Shown one piece after another: positions 10,424-20,400 of a stretch of 64,000 nucleotides of DNA. The position numbers and the translations under genes are program-made. Each line of letters opens with the position of its first letter. Position 1 is the first letter of the stretch. The stretch spans positions 124,001 through 188,000 of the forward strand of contig NZ_VAUV01000004.1 in assembly GCF_005780165.1 (NCBI RefSeq), written 5' to 3'. The notes below the pieces were generated by a model. The model worked only from the letters and a program-made list of their open reading frames with translations, had not been told where the DNA came from and ran no database searches. The stretch comes from Phragmitibacter flavus (GTDB taxonomy: Bacteria > Verrucomicrobiota > Verrucomicrobiia > Verrucomicrobiales > Verrucomicrobiaceae).

Positions 10424-11320
10424 TCACCCCGTCTTGTGCCGAAACCCGGTGGGCGTCTCCCCGTGCTCGCGCACGAACGCCCTCGTGAATGCACTGAAAC
10501 TGGTATACCCCACCGCCAACGACACTTCGCTCACCCCCAATCGCGTGGAGTGCAACAACGCAGCCGCCCGTTCCATTCGCTTGCGGCGAAGATACTGAGG
10601 CATGCTGCAACCGACCTCAGCAGAAAAGAACCGGCTCAATTGAAACGCATTGCAGCCCAACTCCTCCGCCAAAATTTCCAGCCCGGGAGGATTCTCCAAA
10701 TCCCGCTCCAATAGAAACGTAGCCCGCTGCACCAATTCCCGGGCCGATCTTTCTCGATCCATCGATCCATTGCCTTCGTTTCCCATCTTCTGCTCGCCAA
10801 GGCAATAAAAGGACAACGCCGCCAGTTCCATCACCTTGGCCCGATACCACACCGGCAAAGAAACCAGATGGGATGGCGGTTGCGTCAGTTGCTGGGCCAA
10901 CGACAGCACATCCTGCCCCACCTCAAATGGCCCCAACATCTGGCCATCGGCAGCCTCCAACAATCCCTCCACCTCCGTCCGCAAGGGCATCCCGCCACCC
11001 ATTATTTTGATCGCCTCCTGGGTGACCTCCAAAATCAATAACCGATGCCCTCCGCTGGCCAACCAGACCGGTCGCGCCGCCCCGTTTAGCATCAACGCCT
11101 GCTCTGCTCCCAGGATCTTTTCGTCGTCAGCAATAATCCCTCCAAGCTTCGTCGCTCCAGCCAGGCTCAAAGCAAACACCGCAGCCGATCTGCTCAAATC
11201 AACATCAAGTCGCTGGTCCCGCCTACACCGCCCACGCCAGATCGACAAACAATAACCATCGTCTGCAAGGTCGCCCGCCATGCGATGCAAAGATAAAGAA
11301 GAATGTGACGGCGGGTGCAT
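10424..11320 (-). CDS. AraC-family transcriptional regulator
   Basis: The C-terminal ~100 residues form the double helix-turn-helix of AraC/XylS proteins: 'LEILAEELGCNAFQLSRFF' for the first HTH, then 'RRKRMERAAALLHSTRLGVSEVS' and 'AVGYTSFSAFTRAFVREHGETPTGFR' for the second. The N-terminal ~190 residues are a probable ligand or dimer domain of no recognised type. The frame is open to 11416, but that start would overlap the preceding gene; the ATG at 11320 is preferred and leaves ~80 bases. It is downstream of the PEP-CTERM gene on the same strand and may regulate it. The ligand is unknown. Confidence 0.85.
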   Translation of the reverse strand: MHPPSHSSLSLHRMAGDLADDGYCLSIWRGRCRRDQRLDVDLSRSAAVFALSLAGATKLGGIIADDEKILGAEQALMLNGAARPVWLASGGHRLLILEVTQEAIKIMGGGMPLRTEVEGLLEAADGQMLGPFEVGQDVLSLAQQLTQPPSHLVSLPVWYRAKVMELAALSFYCLGEQKMGNEGNGSMDRERSARELVQRATFLLERDLENPPGLEILAEELGCNAFQLSRFFSAEVGCSMPQYLRRKRMERAAALLHSTRLGVSEVSLAVGYTSFSAFTRAFVREHGETPTGFRHKTG

Positions 11321-11400
11321 TCTTGCGATTGAGTCGCATGTGCATACCGATGTCAACAGGAATGCCTTCTTTTCCTCCGCTGAATTCTCCTCAAGCCAAT

Positions 11401-12246
11401 CTAGCGCTTGCGCCAAAAGGCCACCCCTATTCCCGCAAGCATCAGCAACATCGCTCTCGATGGCTCGGGAATCACCGTCGTCGTCACCTCTATGCTGCCC
11501 ATGCTAAACGACTTGAAACCGGTGAGCGGAGCGACCGCACCGGCATTCTGCACCGCCAGCAGCAAAGCCGAATTTCCCACGTTGGCCGTCCCAGTTCCCC
11601 ACTCAGCCGCTGTGCCCAAGGACCAGGCTCCCTCGCCTTCATACAAAATTCCGCTGTCCGAATACAAAATCAGTTCCCAGGAATCAAAATCCACCACCAA
11701 ATCAAAACCGGTGATTGCCGAAGCCAGCCCGCTCAAATTCACCGCTGAAGAATTTGGATCGGCCGAAGGCGCATTCAACTTCGTTCCCAGTCTTGCCCCA
11801 AGTCCGTTGTTGTTGATTTCCAACGCAAAACCGTCATTCGCTCCAAAAAACGATCCGTTTTCTGAAACCAGGCCCAGGCGAAACCTGCCCGCCGTCGCCG
11901 GCTCATAACTCCCCGTTCCAAACAGGTCAAATTCGCGCACCGAAATCTGCACGGTGGAAGTGAATGGATTCAACCCGGACGTGGTGTTGATCCGCAAATT
12001 GTTGGAAGTAGACGCCGTGCTGTTTTGAGTTCCTACCGTCAAAATTCCACCTGCCTCTGAAGCATTGGTCGCCGAATCCAATGACCAGTTTCCAACGGTC
12101 GAAAAATCTGGTGTGCTAATCGTCCCGTTGTTAAACCCATCCTGCAAAACCACCGCCCCGTTTGCGCCCCAAGCCACCATCACAACACAGGCACCAATCA
12201 AAGTTCCCAAGCGGAACCCCATGCAAAAACGACGCTTCATGATCAA
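11401..12246 (-). CDS. PEP-CTERM exported protein
   Basis: A 281-aa protein with an N-terminal signal peptide (basic residues, then a hydrophobic stretch ending near 'GANGA'). The middle is Asn/Ser/Thr-rich and beta-rich ('VVLQDGFNNG', 'NLRINTTSGL'), like lectin-type surface proteins. It has a textbook C-terminal sorting signal: 'IPEPS', a hydrophobic helix, and a basic 'WRKR' tail. Such tails are processed by exosortase and tie the protein to exopolysaccharide or the cell envelope. No exosortase gene is in this window. The start could also be a Met two residues further in. Confidence 0.85.
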   Translation of the reverse strand: MIMKRRFCMGFRLGTLIGACVVMVAWGANGAVVLQDGFNNGTISTPDFSTVGNWSLDSATNASEAGGILTVGTQNSTASTSNNLRINTTSGLNPFTSTVQISVREFDLFGTGSYEPATAGRFRLGLVSENGSFFGANDGFALEINNNGLGARLGTKLNAPSADPNSSAVNLSGLASAITGFDLVVDFDSWELILYSDSGILYEGEGAWSLGTAAEWGTGTANVGNSALLLAVQNAGAVAPLTGFKSFSMGSIEVTTTVIPEPSRAMLLMLAGIGVAFWRKR

Positions 12247-12405
12247 CTAATACGTTATCCAGCAACTCGGTGCATGCATAAATCGTTGATATTGAGGCAA
12301 AATCTCTCACCGCCTTGAGCCCAAGAGCCATCAACCGTTCCAACAATTTCTCTCCCAGCTTCCATTGCACTTGGCAACCGCCTCCCGTTCCGCCAGACTC
12401 GCGCC

Positions 12406-13311
12406 ATGAATTCTTCGCCTCTCTCGCGTCGCCGACTTCTCCAGTCCAGCGCCTTTGCTGCCGTTGCCACCTCCCTCCACCACCGACTCTCCGCCGCCGA
12501 CGTCGCTGCGGGTTCCGAGTTGAAGGGCCGAATCAATCATTCCGTCTGCAAATGGTGTTACTCCAAAATTCCGCTCGATGACCTCTGCACCGCCGGCAAA
12601 GCCATGGGCCTCAGTTCCGTCGAACTGGTTGATCCCCCCGATTTCCCCACGCTGAAAAAACACGGGCTCACCGCCGCCATGGTCAGCTTCCCAACCATTG
12701 CCGGGCCTTCTGATCCAAAAGTCGGCCGCATAGAAAACGCCTTCAACGACCCCGCCAATCACGACCTGCTCATCCAGGCCTACGAACCCCTCATCAAAGC
12801 AAGTGCCGAGTTCGGAGCCAAACAAGTCATCTGCTTCTCCGGCAACCGCAATGGCATGGATGACGAAGTCGGGCTGAAAAACTGCGCCGAAGGCCTCAAA
12901 AAACTGCTGCCCATCGCCGAGAAACACAAGATCACCCTCGTCATGGAACTCCTCAACAGCCGCGTGAACCACAAGGATTACATGTGCGACAAAAGCGCCT
13001 GGGGCGTCGCCCTCTGCAAAGAAATTGGCTCCGAAAACTTCAAACTCCTCTTCGACATTTACCACATGCAGATCATGGAGGGCGACATCATCGCCACCAT
13101 CAAACGCGACCACCAATACTTTGCCCACTACCACACCGGCGGCGTTCCCGGCCGCGCTGAAATCGACGAAACCCAGGAACTTCATTACCCCGCCATCATG
13201 CGTGCGATCGTCGAAACTGGTTACAAGGGCCACGTCGGCCAGGAGTTCATCCCCAAACGCGAAGACAAACTGGCCTCCCTCAAACAAGGGGTGCAGATCT
13301 GCGACGTTTAA
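12406..13311 (+). CDS. Tat-exported sugar phosphate isomerase/epimerase-like (TIM barrel)
   Basis: A 301-aa protein. The N-terminus 'SRRRLLQSSAFAAVAT' is a twin-arginine signal, so it is probably folded in the cytoplasm and exported. The rest is an AP-endonuclease-2 / hydroxypyruvate isomerase-like TIM barrel. Likely metal ligands lie in 'LVMELLNSRVNHKDY' (Glu), 'LLFDIYHMQIMEGD' (Asp, His), 'YFAHYHTGGVPGR' (His) and 'GHVGQEFIP' (Glu). Hydroxypyruvate isomerase is the closest recognised relative, but export suggests a role in sugar breakdown outside the cytoplasm. It diverges from the PEP-CTERM gene. Confidence 0.85.
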   Translation: MNSSPLSRRRLLQSSAFAAVATSLHHRLSAADVAAGSELKGRINHSVCKWCYSKIPLDDLCTAGKAMGLSSVELVDPPDFPTLKKHGLTAAMVSFPTIAGPSDPKVGRIENAFNDPANHDLLIQAYEPLIKASAEFGAKQVICFSGNRNGMDDEVGLKNCAEGLKKLLPIAEKHKITLVMELLNSRVNHKDYMCDKSAWGVALCKEIGSENFKLLFDIYHMQIMEGDIIATIKRDHQYFAHYHTGGVPGRAEIDETQELHYPAIMRAIVETGYKGHVGQEFIPKREDKLASLKQGVQICDV

Positions 13312-13316
13312 ACCAA

Positions 13317-13441
13317 AGTTCTTGGTTCTTCGTTCTTGGTTCTTGGTTCTCAAACAGAACTCAATTCCAAACGCACCAATAGTTCCAACAACCCCCGCAT
13401 CATCCTGCGTCCACATAACCAAGAACCAAGAACCAAGAACA
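13317..13441. repeat. Inverted repeat of 'gttcttggttctt' units
   Basis: 13332-13350 and 13422-13440 are a perfect 19-base inverted pair, each built of 7-base 'ttcttgg' direct repeats, with a 71-base spacer. It fills most of the gap between the isomerase and the ABC transporter gene. It could fold as a hairpin and act as a transcription barrier, but there is no T-run. Confidence 0.7.
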
Positions 13442-13452
13442 GTATTTATCGA

Positions 13453-14388
13453 ATGATCACCGCCACCGCCCTGCGCAAACGCTTCACCAGCGAACGCCTG
13501 GCGCTGGATGACGTCAGCTTCTCTGTCGAAAAAGGGCAAATCGTCGGCCTGCTCGGACACAACGGAGCTGGCAAAAGCACCATCGTCGGCATCATGCTGG
13601 GCATGGTCCGACCCGACCACGGCGAAGTCATCCTTGGCGGCATCTCCGTGCAACGCCACCGCACCCAGGCCCTCCGTCAGGTTGGGGCCATCTTCGAAGC
13701 GCCCAGCTTCTACGAATACATGACCGGCTGGCAGAATCTCCGCGCTCTCTGTGCCTTGAGCGGCTGGTGGATCGATGCCGAAGTCCATCGCGTGCTCGAA
13801 CTCGTGCGACTCAGTGATCGCATCCACCACAAGGTCGCCACTTACAGCCATGGCATGCGTCAGAGGCTCGCCCTCGCCCAAGCACTGCTGCCCATGCCAC
13901 GCATCCTGCTGCTCGACGAACCGACCGACGGACTCGACCCCGAAGGCATTCACGAATTTCGCTCCACCATCCTGAAGCTGCGTGAAGAACAAAACCTCAC
14001 CATCCTGATGAATTCCCACCTTCTCAGCGAGGTCGAGCTGATGTGCGATCGCTGCGTCGTCCTGCATGGCGGTCGCAAGATTTACGAAGGCGAAGTCCCT
14101 TCCGATGGCGGACTCTCCGCCGCCCAACCTCGCTACCAACTCCTCACTCCCAACCCCAACCTCGCCGCCGCAACGCTGAAAGCCCTCGGTGCCCCCTACG
14201 ATCCATCCAGCCACCTCGTTTCTTTGCCCGGAGGAGTCAGCGGTCCCCAGCTCCTCGCGCGCCTCGTTCAGGCAGGCGTTCCCATCGATTCATGGAGCCC
14301 CTTTCGCCAGACGCTGGAAGACTGGTATCTGCAACTCACCCATTCCGATCCTGCTTCAAACCAACAACCGCCTTCCCCATCCTCATGA
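13453..14388 (+). CDS. ABC transporter ATP-binding protein
   Basis: A 311-aa ATPase. Walker A 'GLLGHNGAGKST' is near residue 33, the signature 'YSHGMRQRLALAQAL' near 132, Walker B 'RILLLDEPTDGLDP' near 150, and the H-loop 'MNSHLLSEVE' near 190. The DrrA/CcmA-like layout plus ~90 C-terminal residues is typical of ABC-2 exporters. The frame is open from 13336, but the upstream part comes from the repeat; ATG 13453 starts the conserved domain. It overlaps the permease gene by 4 bases. The cargo is unknown. Confidence 0.93.
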   Translation: MITATALRKRFTSERLALDDVSFSVEKGQIVGLLGHNGAGKSTIVGIMLGMVRPDHGEVILGGISVQRHRTQALRQVGAIFEAPSFYEYMTGWQNLRALCALSGWWIDAEVHRVLELVRLSDRIHHKVATYSHGMRQRLALAQALLPMPRILLLDEPTDGLDPEGIHEFRSTILKLREEQNLTILMNSHLLSEVELMCDRCVVLHGGRKIYEGEVPSDGGLSAAQPRYQLLTPNPNLAAATLKALGAPYDPSSHLVSLPGGVSGPQLLARLVQAGVPIDSWSPFRQTLEDWYLQLTHSDPASNQQPPSPSS

Positions 14389-15233
14389 AGCAATTCCTCT
14401 GGCAATGGGGTGCCGAACTCCGCAAAATGCTCGCCCGTAAACGCACCTTCCTCGGGTTCGGCGCGTTTCTGGCCCTTGAGGCCATCCTTCTGGTCGTGTT
14501 CCAACTCGATGGCGTGGAAAGATTCTTCCGGCGCATGATCTCAACCCAGGGCGAGTCCTTTGATTCCTACTTCTCCGCCCTCACCCTCGCCTATCTGGTG
14601 GTGCGCATGGCCATCTTTCTCCTCGGCGGCATCTATCTGACCCTCGTCGCCGGCGACGTCGTTGCCAAGGAAAGCGAAGACGGCAACCTGCGCCTGCTTC
14701 TTACCCGACCCATCAGCCGCACCCGACTGCTCGCCATCAAGTTCGCCAGTTGCCTCGTCTACTGCTTCGTTCTCATCCAGTTCATCGCCTGGAGCGCCCT
14801 GTTGCTCGGCGTCATCGTGCGCGGCTGGGGCGGCGGCCTGTTTGCCTTTGCCCCTGAGCAGGAATTCATGGCCTTTTACGATGCCCGCGAGGGTCTCTGG
14901 CGGTATGCCCTAAGCACCATAACGCTCTCGGTCAGCATGAGCATGGCGTGCTGCATCGCGTTCTTTTTCTCCTGCTGGCGCATCAAACCCTCCGCCGCCA
15001 CCATCACCGCCCTTTCCTACCTCTTTCTCGACATGATCCTGCGCGAAAGCGGTTTCATGCACAACTACCGCCACCTGCTCATCACCCACTACATGAACGT
15101 GTGGAGCATGGTGCTGTTTGAAAACATCCCCTGGGCGGTGATCCTGCGTCATTACGCCATCCTCGCCGGCATCGGGCTCACCCTTTTCGTCGCCGGAGCC
15201 GCCATCTTTGAAAGCCGCGATCTAAAATCCTGA
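14385..15233 (+). CDS. ABC-2 type transporter permease
   Basis: A 282-aa protein with about six membrane helices. The conserved 'VVAKESEDGNLRLLLTRPISR' near residue 90 is the cytoplasmic coupling segment of ABC-2 permeases. Its ATGA overlap with the ATPase stop shows translational coupling. The frame extends upstream to 14043, but that part is antisense-like coding inside the ATPase gene; ATG 14385 gives the normal length. Together the two make a two-component exporter. Substrate unknown. Confidence 0.9.
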   Translation: MKQFLWQWGAELRKMLARKRTFLGFGAFLALEAILLVVFQLDGVERFFRRMISTQGESFDSYFSALTLAYLVVRMAIFLLGGIYLTLVAGDVVAKESEDGNLRLLLTRPISRTRLLAIKFASCLVYCFVLIQFIAWSALLLGVIVRGWGGGLFAFAPEQEFMAFYDAREGLWRYALSTITLSVSMSMACCIAFFFSCWRIKPSAATITALSYLFLDMILRESGFMHNYRHLLITHYMNVWSMVLFENIPWAVILRHYAILAGIGLTLFVAGAAIFESRDLKS

Positions 15234-15319
15234 CGCATCGACAACCACACTTTCCGAATTTCCCGCTGGCCAAGCCCGCAACCTCCGCCTACAACTTGAA
15301 CGTTAGCAGATCTCAAAAA

Positions 15320-15404
15320 GCCGTTGTGGCGAAATGGTAGACGCAACGGACTTAAAATCCGTTGATGAGCGATCATCGTGTGGGTTCGAGTCCCACCAGC
15401 GGTA
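15320..15404 (+). tRNA. tRNA-Leu (anticodon UAA)
   Basis: 85-base class II tRNA. The anticodon loop cttaaaa sits within the stem acgga/tccgt, the variable arm is 'tgatgagcgatca', the T-arm is 'gtgggttcgagtcccac', and the discriminator is A. CCA is not encoded. Such genes are common integration targets, but no second copy of the 3' end was found in the window. Confidence 0.93.
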
Positions 15405-15674
15405 TTTTAATTAGTTGATATTGAGCGACTTGCGCATCCTATCCCCGTGAGGGGTGGTCGTCGGATGCGAACCAACGCGAACTGAAAAGCATCAAAACGA
15501 ACGGATTTAAGCGGACAATAAGCGGATGGTTTTTTCAAAGGTGCACAGACAGCGACCCCCAATCAATTTTTCGGTCACCGACGTCTCCAACCTCATTTCT
15601 CGCCTTGGAATGCTGTGAGGCTGTTGTGGCAGTAGGGATCTTGTTCTCAGAATTCGAATCGCTGAGCCTAAAGA
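15405..15674. other. Gene-free stretch with a two-part hairpin
   Basis: No convincing ORF. A hairpin at 15433-15469 pairs cgcatcc with ggatgcg around an inner cccc/gggg stem (15443-15454). It lies between tRNA-Leu and the end of the transposase gene and could be the REP partner of that transposase or a terminator. Confidence 0.5.
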
Positions 15675-16733
15675 TCAGCTCGTCACCTTCAAATCCATAT
15701 CTTTGCGCAAATCACGCAAGGAGCACAGACCACCAAAATCCGCTCCACGCATGGCCCGCGCCCCATCAGCACGCTTCGATCCAAATCGATCCCGCTGTGC
15801 ATTGAACACCCGATCCACAAATCCCCGGCTGCCAATCACCGCCCCATCCACAAAATACCTCACCCGGCAGCGCAACATTTCCCCTCGTGTCAGACACCCC
15901 TTTCTTGCACGTTCCGCTTCCACTACCACACGATCAAATCCCTTCCGATTGCCTTTCGCTCCTTTTCCCAACGCCGATTGCATCACACGCGACTTCTCAT
16001 CCCCCGTGTCGGCCGATCCGTAGATCTCCACTCGGTAAAGGGCCATTGCCTTCAAACCCTTCGGTAATCGCAAGTCTGCATGTGCCATCACCTTCTCGAT
16101 GCCCCGCACCGCCACCTTCACCCCGGCCACGGCCGCTCCATAGCCACACCAGCGATAGTCCTTGGGATCGTCCACCAACCCCGCTCGCACCGGATTCAAA
16201 TCGATATACGCCCCCACCATCGCCAAGGCATTCAAATCGCCTTCCACCAGCGTGCTGCGATAACGGTCTTCCCACAACGTTCCCCGCCGACCATGTCGCT
16301 TGTTATACCACTGCGTAAAACGCTGTTTTAGCGTCTTCATGAACTGGCTGATGTCCCACATGCGCGACAACCACCCATCGATCACCCTCTGTGCTGCTTC
16401 ATGCGCACCTGCTGCACGGAACTGCCGAATCTGCTCCTCAATCATCCACGCCCGTTGTTTGCCGTGACACCCAGCAATCAGCTTTAACAAAGCCTCTTCT
16501 GACATTCCCTCCTCAGGCCGCTTTCGCACCTCCACCAAAAGATGGAAGTGATTGGACATGAGGCAATAAGTCAGCACCCGCACTTGGCAAACCCCTTCAT
16601 AAAGCCGCATCAGCGACACAAATTCCGCCCTTTCTTCATCGCCAAGCACAAACTGCCGATCCACCACTCGCGAAACGCAGTGGTAATGGGCAACCTCCCA
16701 CTCCTTGGGAGCTTTGAGCCGGGATTGACGCAT
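15675..16733 (-). CDS. REP-associated tyrosine transposase (RAYT, Y1/IS200-like)
   Basis: A 352-aa HUH single-strand nuclease. The metal-binding HUH block 'YCLMSNHFHLLVEVR' is near residue 57. A long helix with the likely catalytic Tyr is in 'FTQWYNKRHGRRGTLWEDRY' near 140, and 'AYIDLNPVRAGLV' near 177 is the family hallmark. The C-terminal ~130 residues include a helical DNA-binding extension seen in the longer RAYT group. These enzymes are usually domesticated single copies that cut and spread REP palindromes rather than move themselves. No terminal inverted repeats bound the gene as in an insertion sequence. Confidence 0.9.
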   Translation of the reverse strand: MRQSRLKAPKEWEVAHYHCVSRVVDRQFVLGDEERAEFVSLMRLYEGVCQVRVLTYCLMSNHFHLLVEVRKRPEEGMSEEALLKLIAGCHGKQRAWMIEEQIRQFRAAGAHEAAQRVIDGWLSRMWDISQFMKTLKQRFTQWYNKRHGRRGTLWEDRYRSTLVEGDLNALAMVGAYIDLNPVRAGLVDDPKDYRWCGYGAAVAGVKVAVRGIEKVMAHADLRLPKGLKAMALYRVEIYGSADTGDEKSRVMQSALGKGAKGNRKGFDRVVVEAERARKGCLTRGEMLRCRVRYFVDGAVIGSRGFVDRVFNAQRDRFGSKRADGARAMRGADFGGLCSLRDLRKDMDLKVTS

Positions 16734-16773
16734 GACGTGAGCGTAGCCAGATCAAACATTAAGGCAAGCGCTC

Positions 16774-17030
16774 TCTTATTAAGGGACAGACACTTACTTT
16801 CGGGCGAGAGTAGCGGTAGTGGGCATAAAAAAATTTACATCCTTGCCACACCGTCAAGTGATAACTTCAACTAAGTGTGCTGCACGGCATCGCCTCAGTT
16901 AGTTGGAGTGTTTTGAATCCCTGATGCAGCGACCCGCCTGCGCCTTCAAGAGTCCTCAAAAACCCCCGGTTGGCAGGAAATCGTTCCCAATATTGGACAC
17001 TGTTCCATTTCTTATTAAGGGACAGACACT
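16774..17030. repeat. 21-base direct repeat upstream of the RAYT gene
   Basis: tcttattaagggacagacac(t) occurs at 16774-16794 and again at 17010-17030, same orientation, 215 bases apart. 'Ttaagggacagacac' motifs typically accompany RAYT genes (from memory), so these are candidate recognition sites. The 16734-17075 gap holds no gene. Confidence 0.7.
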
Positions 17031-17075
17031 CTATTTTCAGCATAAAATACTCACCCAATATAGAGAACAGCGCAT

Positions 17076-17471
17076 TTATTCGTCTGAAATAACGATGCGG
17101 GCAAGTAAGTCGCTGAAGGTGTCTGCAACTTTTCGGGAAGTTGTTCGCCCTCCATAATAGTTGATGAAGTGAAGGGAGTTTTCGCGATCGATCACATAAA
17201 GGTTACCCAACTCACAATCTGCGATAGGCAACACGCAGTCCCCTCTCAAATCAGCATGTATTTCTAATTTGGAGATCACTACATCGGCTCCGAAGAAAGC
17301 TAGAATAGGTAGCTCCACGTTGCCATCAACCAAGCCACCTACAAATGCGCCTCCATACTCACAAGCGAAGACTCGGTAGTCCTCTGGCAGTGTGCGTCCC
17401 AAAAACTGTTCGATACTAGTGATGTCTGTTTGAGTAAACGGAGTGGCTGGTTCAATTCGCGGGTCTAACAT
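17076..17471 (-). CDS. SUKH (SMI1/KNR4)-family immunity protein
   Basis: A 131-aa cytoplasmic protein. The SMI1/KNR4 fold is suggested by the N-terminal helix 'TDITSIEQFLGRTLPEDYR', then 'FACEYGGAFVGG', a beta-rich centre with 'NLYVIDREN', and a final helix 'VADTFSDLLARI'. SUKH proteins are the most frequent partners of nuclease-tipped polymorphic toxins. The start overlaps the stop of the giant Rhs gene by one base, so the two are made together. The inference is that it neutralises the Rhs C-terminal nuclease in the producing cell. Confidence 0.8.
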   Translation of the reverse strand: MLDPRIEPATPFTQTDITSIEQFLGRTLPEDYRVFACEYGGAFVGGLVDGNVELPILAFFGADVVISKLEIHADLRGDCVLPIADCELGNLYVIDRENSLHFINYYGGRTTSRKVADTFSDLLARIVISDE

Positions 17472-20400
17472 TAGGTTCCTCCTCGTAGTTGTTGTGCTCC
17501 TCCTGAGTGGTGAAGGCTATGAATGGGAGCGGGCACGATCTGAACTTCTTCTCCACCAGCATGGTGTAGGCGAACTTTTTGGGTCGAAAGCCACTCCTTC
17601 AGAGCTCGCTGCGTCATTTTGGCCTGAGATGCCATCTGCTGCAACATCAATGTTCGATCACCACCAGGATCTCCGGTTAGCCCGGGAACCCTAAATGTGC
17701 TCGAGATCCCACCCGGCCCTGGAACGGCGTAATCTCTAAAGTCGGGAATGCCATTTCGCCATGGGACAGTAGAACCGCGCGGAACTCCCATAACTGCAGC
17801 AATATTGTCCGACAACGCAAAAGCAGAGTTTCCAACATCTCCGACAAATCGACCATTGCCGACTGCTGGCATCTGGAATCCAGGGGGCGGGGTCCACCTT
17901 GCAGCACTATTTGCCGTAGTCATAGAGCTGGCAACTGTAGGGCCTCTTATTGCCCCGCTGTATGCAACCGCAGTGCCCATAACGGCGTCTCTTAGCCCAG
18001 TGGACACACCAGCACCTACATCGTAATACCCGTATCCAGCATAATGATTTTTAAGGGTTTCCAGGTCTTTAATACCCTGAGCACTTGACGTGTAGCTGCT
18101 GCCGTGCACTGCTTTATCTGCCCAATGAGTAATCTGCAACACTCCCTGAGCTCCGCCCACGGCAGTATTGATTACACCGTCACTCAGGTATGCTGCTGTT
18201 GCATTAAGATCACGCCAAGTGCCATATGCGAAATCGGCTGCCGAAGTCTTAACATTTCCCCAAAGGCCGCCACCCGAGGACAGACTGCTCTGAGTCGGTG
18301 GTTTATACGAAAAAGTCGGGATTTGCGGTGCTTCGTTTAAAAAGCGCTGATACCTCCCAGTAGGATCTACAAAATTCACCGGATCACCACCTGAGAACGA
18401 ATAAAGATCCATGCTGGCACTATGTCCCAGCGGATCCGGCGACAAGAATCGACCGCCCGTTGCATCATAATACCGGGTGCCCATGTGGTAGTAGCCCGTT
18501 ACATCCATCCTTCTGCATTGCCAGCCGAGGGTGTGAATGACAGCGGCCCCACTATTCAGAGTGTAGGTGGAACTGCCCGCAGCAGGTCCATACGCCTGCG
18601 AACGTGTCATGCTCCAGCGGGCCGTCATGGTGGCGACTTCTACATGAGCCGTGATGTGACCATAATAATTATCGATCACGGCGGTCTTGGCTCCATCGGT
18701 TTCTTCCACCAATGCCTCGAGTCCGCCTATGCCATGCAATCCCCCATAAGTTCCATTGGCATCCGGACCATGCACCTTCCAAGTTCGACGCTCACTGCCT
18801 GTCACCCCGATCTGCCGGGTCTCCACAGCGATTTCTAGGAACTCGACCAATGGGTCATACCATGAGCCTTCCTCAAATGCAGCTCCCTGAGCGACATTGG
18901 CTCGAACAATCTGAGTGATCGTGTTTACTCGGCGGCCTAGGCCATCATACCTGGCGGTCCAATCATAGCCGTGACTGTTCAAGTCACGCTCCAACACTTG
19001 GATCAGGCGTCCTTGACCATCCCAGGTCAGGCTCTGTGTGCGCACCGTGGTAGAGCCAGTGGTCCAGATTCGCTCAATGAGATTGCCCTCTTCGTCATAT
19101 TGGTTTTGCACCTCAAGCAGATTCCGCTGCAGTGTGAAGGCGGTCTGTGTGCTGGTGCTAAAGTTTCCACTGGGATGATCCGCCCTGGCATGCAACTTGT
19201 AATTGCCCGGCCACAAGCGCATCGGCGCGCGCCACGCCCCCTGCTCATCTAATGGGCCCGGGTGGCTCACCGGACCGACGGAGGCTCGTGACGATTCCGA
19301 ATTCGCATGTTCCAATGCGAGGCTGACCTTGAGCGCCCCCAGAGAAATTCCCTCTGCATCAAAATCGCTGGCTTGGTGGTTCGACTGCTCACGCAGGATT
19401 CGCGCGAAATTATTGGTGGCGCCGTTGTCCGAAACATTCACAAAGGATTTAAAATCCGCTGGTGCCGCTGCGCCCTGAATTGCGCTGGTTCGAATGCCCA
19501 GGCCAGGATGTCCTTGATCATAGGCATAACTCAGGCTGCTAGATCCACCTTGAGCAAGCGCAAATCCTTCATTAACCAACCGGCGGCGACCCAGATCATA
19601 ATTATAGGAACGTCCATCGGTCCAGGCAGCCATTGCATCGTTCGGCAACAAACCGTGCTGTGCTGAGTAGGAAGCCTGACGGTCATCGTCCAACCATGTA
19701 AGCCCCTCCGCAAGCACCGTGCCCGTGACACCCGTTATCTGAGTAGTGGTCGAAGTCACACGACCGCGGACATCCCGACTGGTGACATTATAGTCCCGCC
19801 ACGCGTTGTTGCGGGAACTGATAAGACCATTGGTCTGGTAACTGTAATTAAAATTGTTCCCGGCAGAGGTGACGCTTTTCAGCATGCCATTTGCCTGCCA
19901 TCCAAAGGTGTAGCTCCCACCTGCTGCACTCCCCAGACGGGGAACGCCATTGCCAACTGCAAGTGAATCACGCCGTCCAGCAGCGTTGTAACCATTGGTC
20001 AAATGGCGCTGAACCGTGCCATCTAAGCTGACTTTCTCATCGCCAACGCGGCCTTGTTCATCGTAGACACGATTGATAATGGAATAGCCAGCTACCGTGT
20101 CCTCCCGCAATGCCGTCACGAGGCTGCGAGGATCATCATAGGCAAAAGTGCGTTTGACATAATCGCTCTGACCCGCAGTGCCGACAGTGTAGGTGTCTGG
20201 TCTGCGCCAGTCATCATAAGCATAGGTATGATGACGGTAGGCAGATGAAGTGACCTGCTGCTCAAAGTAATGGAGTAGACCTCCATCCTTGCCGACATTT
20301 GCCGGATGATAGTGATACACATAATTTCGCGTGCTGGAACTGCCTGATTTGAGTGATTTTTCTATAATGCGGCCTGCTGCATCAAACTTTTGGTGTTCCA

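Noticed and set aside
12331-14214. 627-codon minus-strand ORF
   Set aside because: Lies wholly opposite the sugar isomerase and ABC ATPase, which have clear family motifs; its sequence is low-complexity shadow of GC-rich codons.
15320-15404. tRNA-Leu as the attachment site of the downstream islands
   Set aside because: No duplicate of the tRNA 3' end and no integrase were found in the window.
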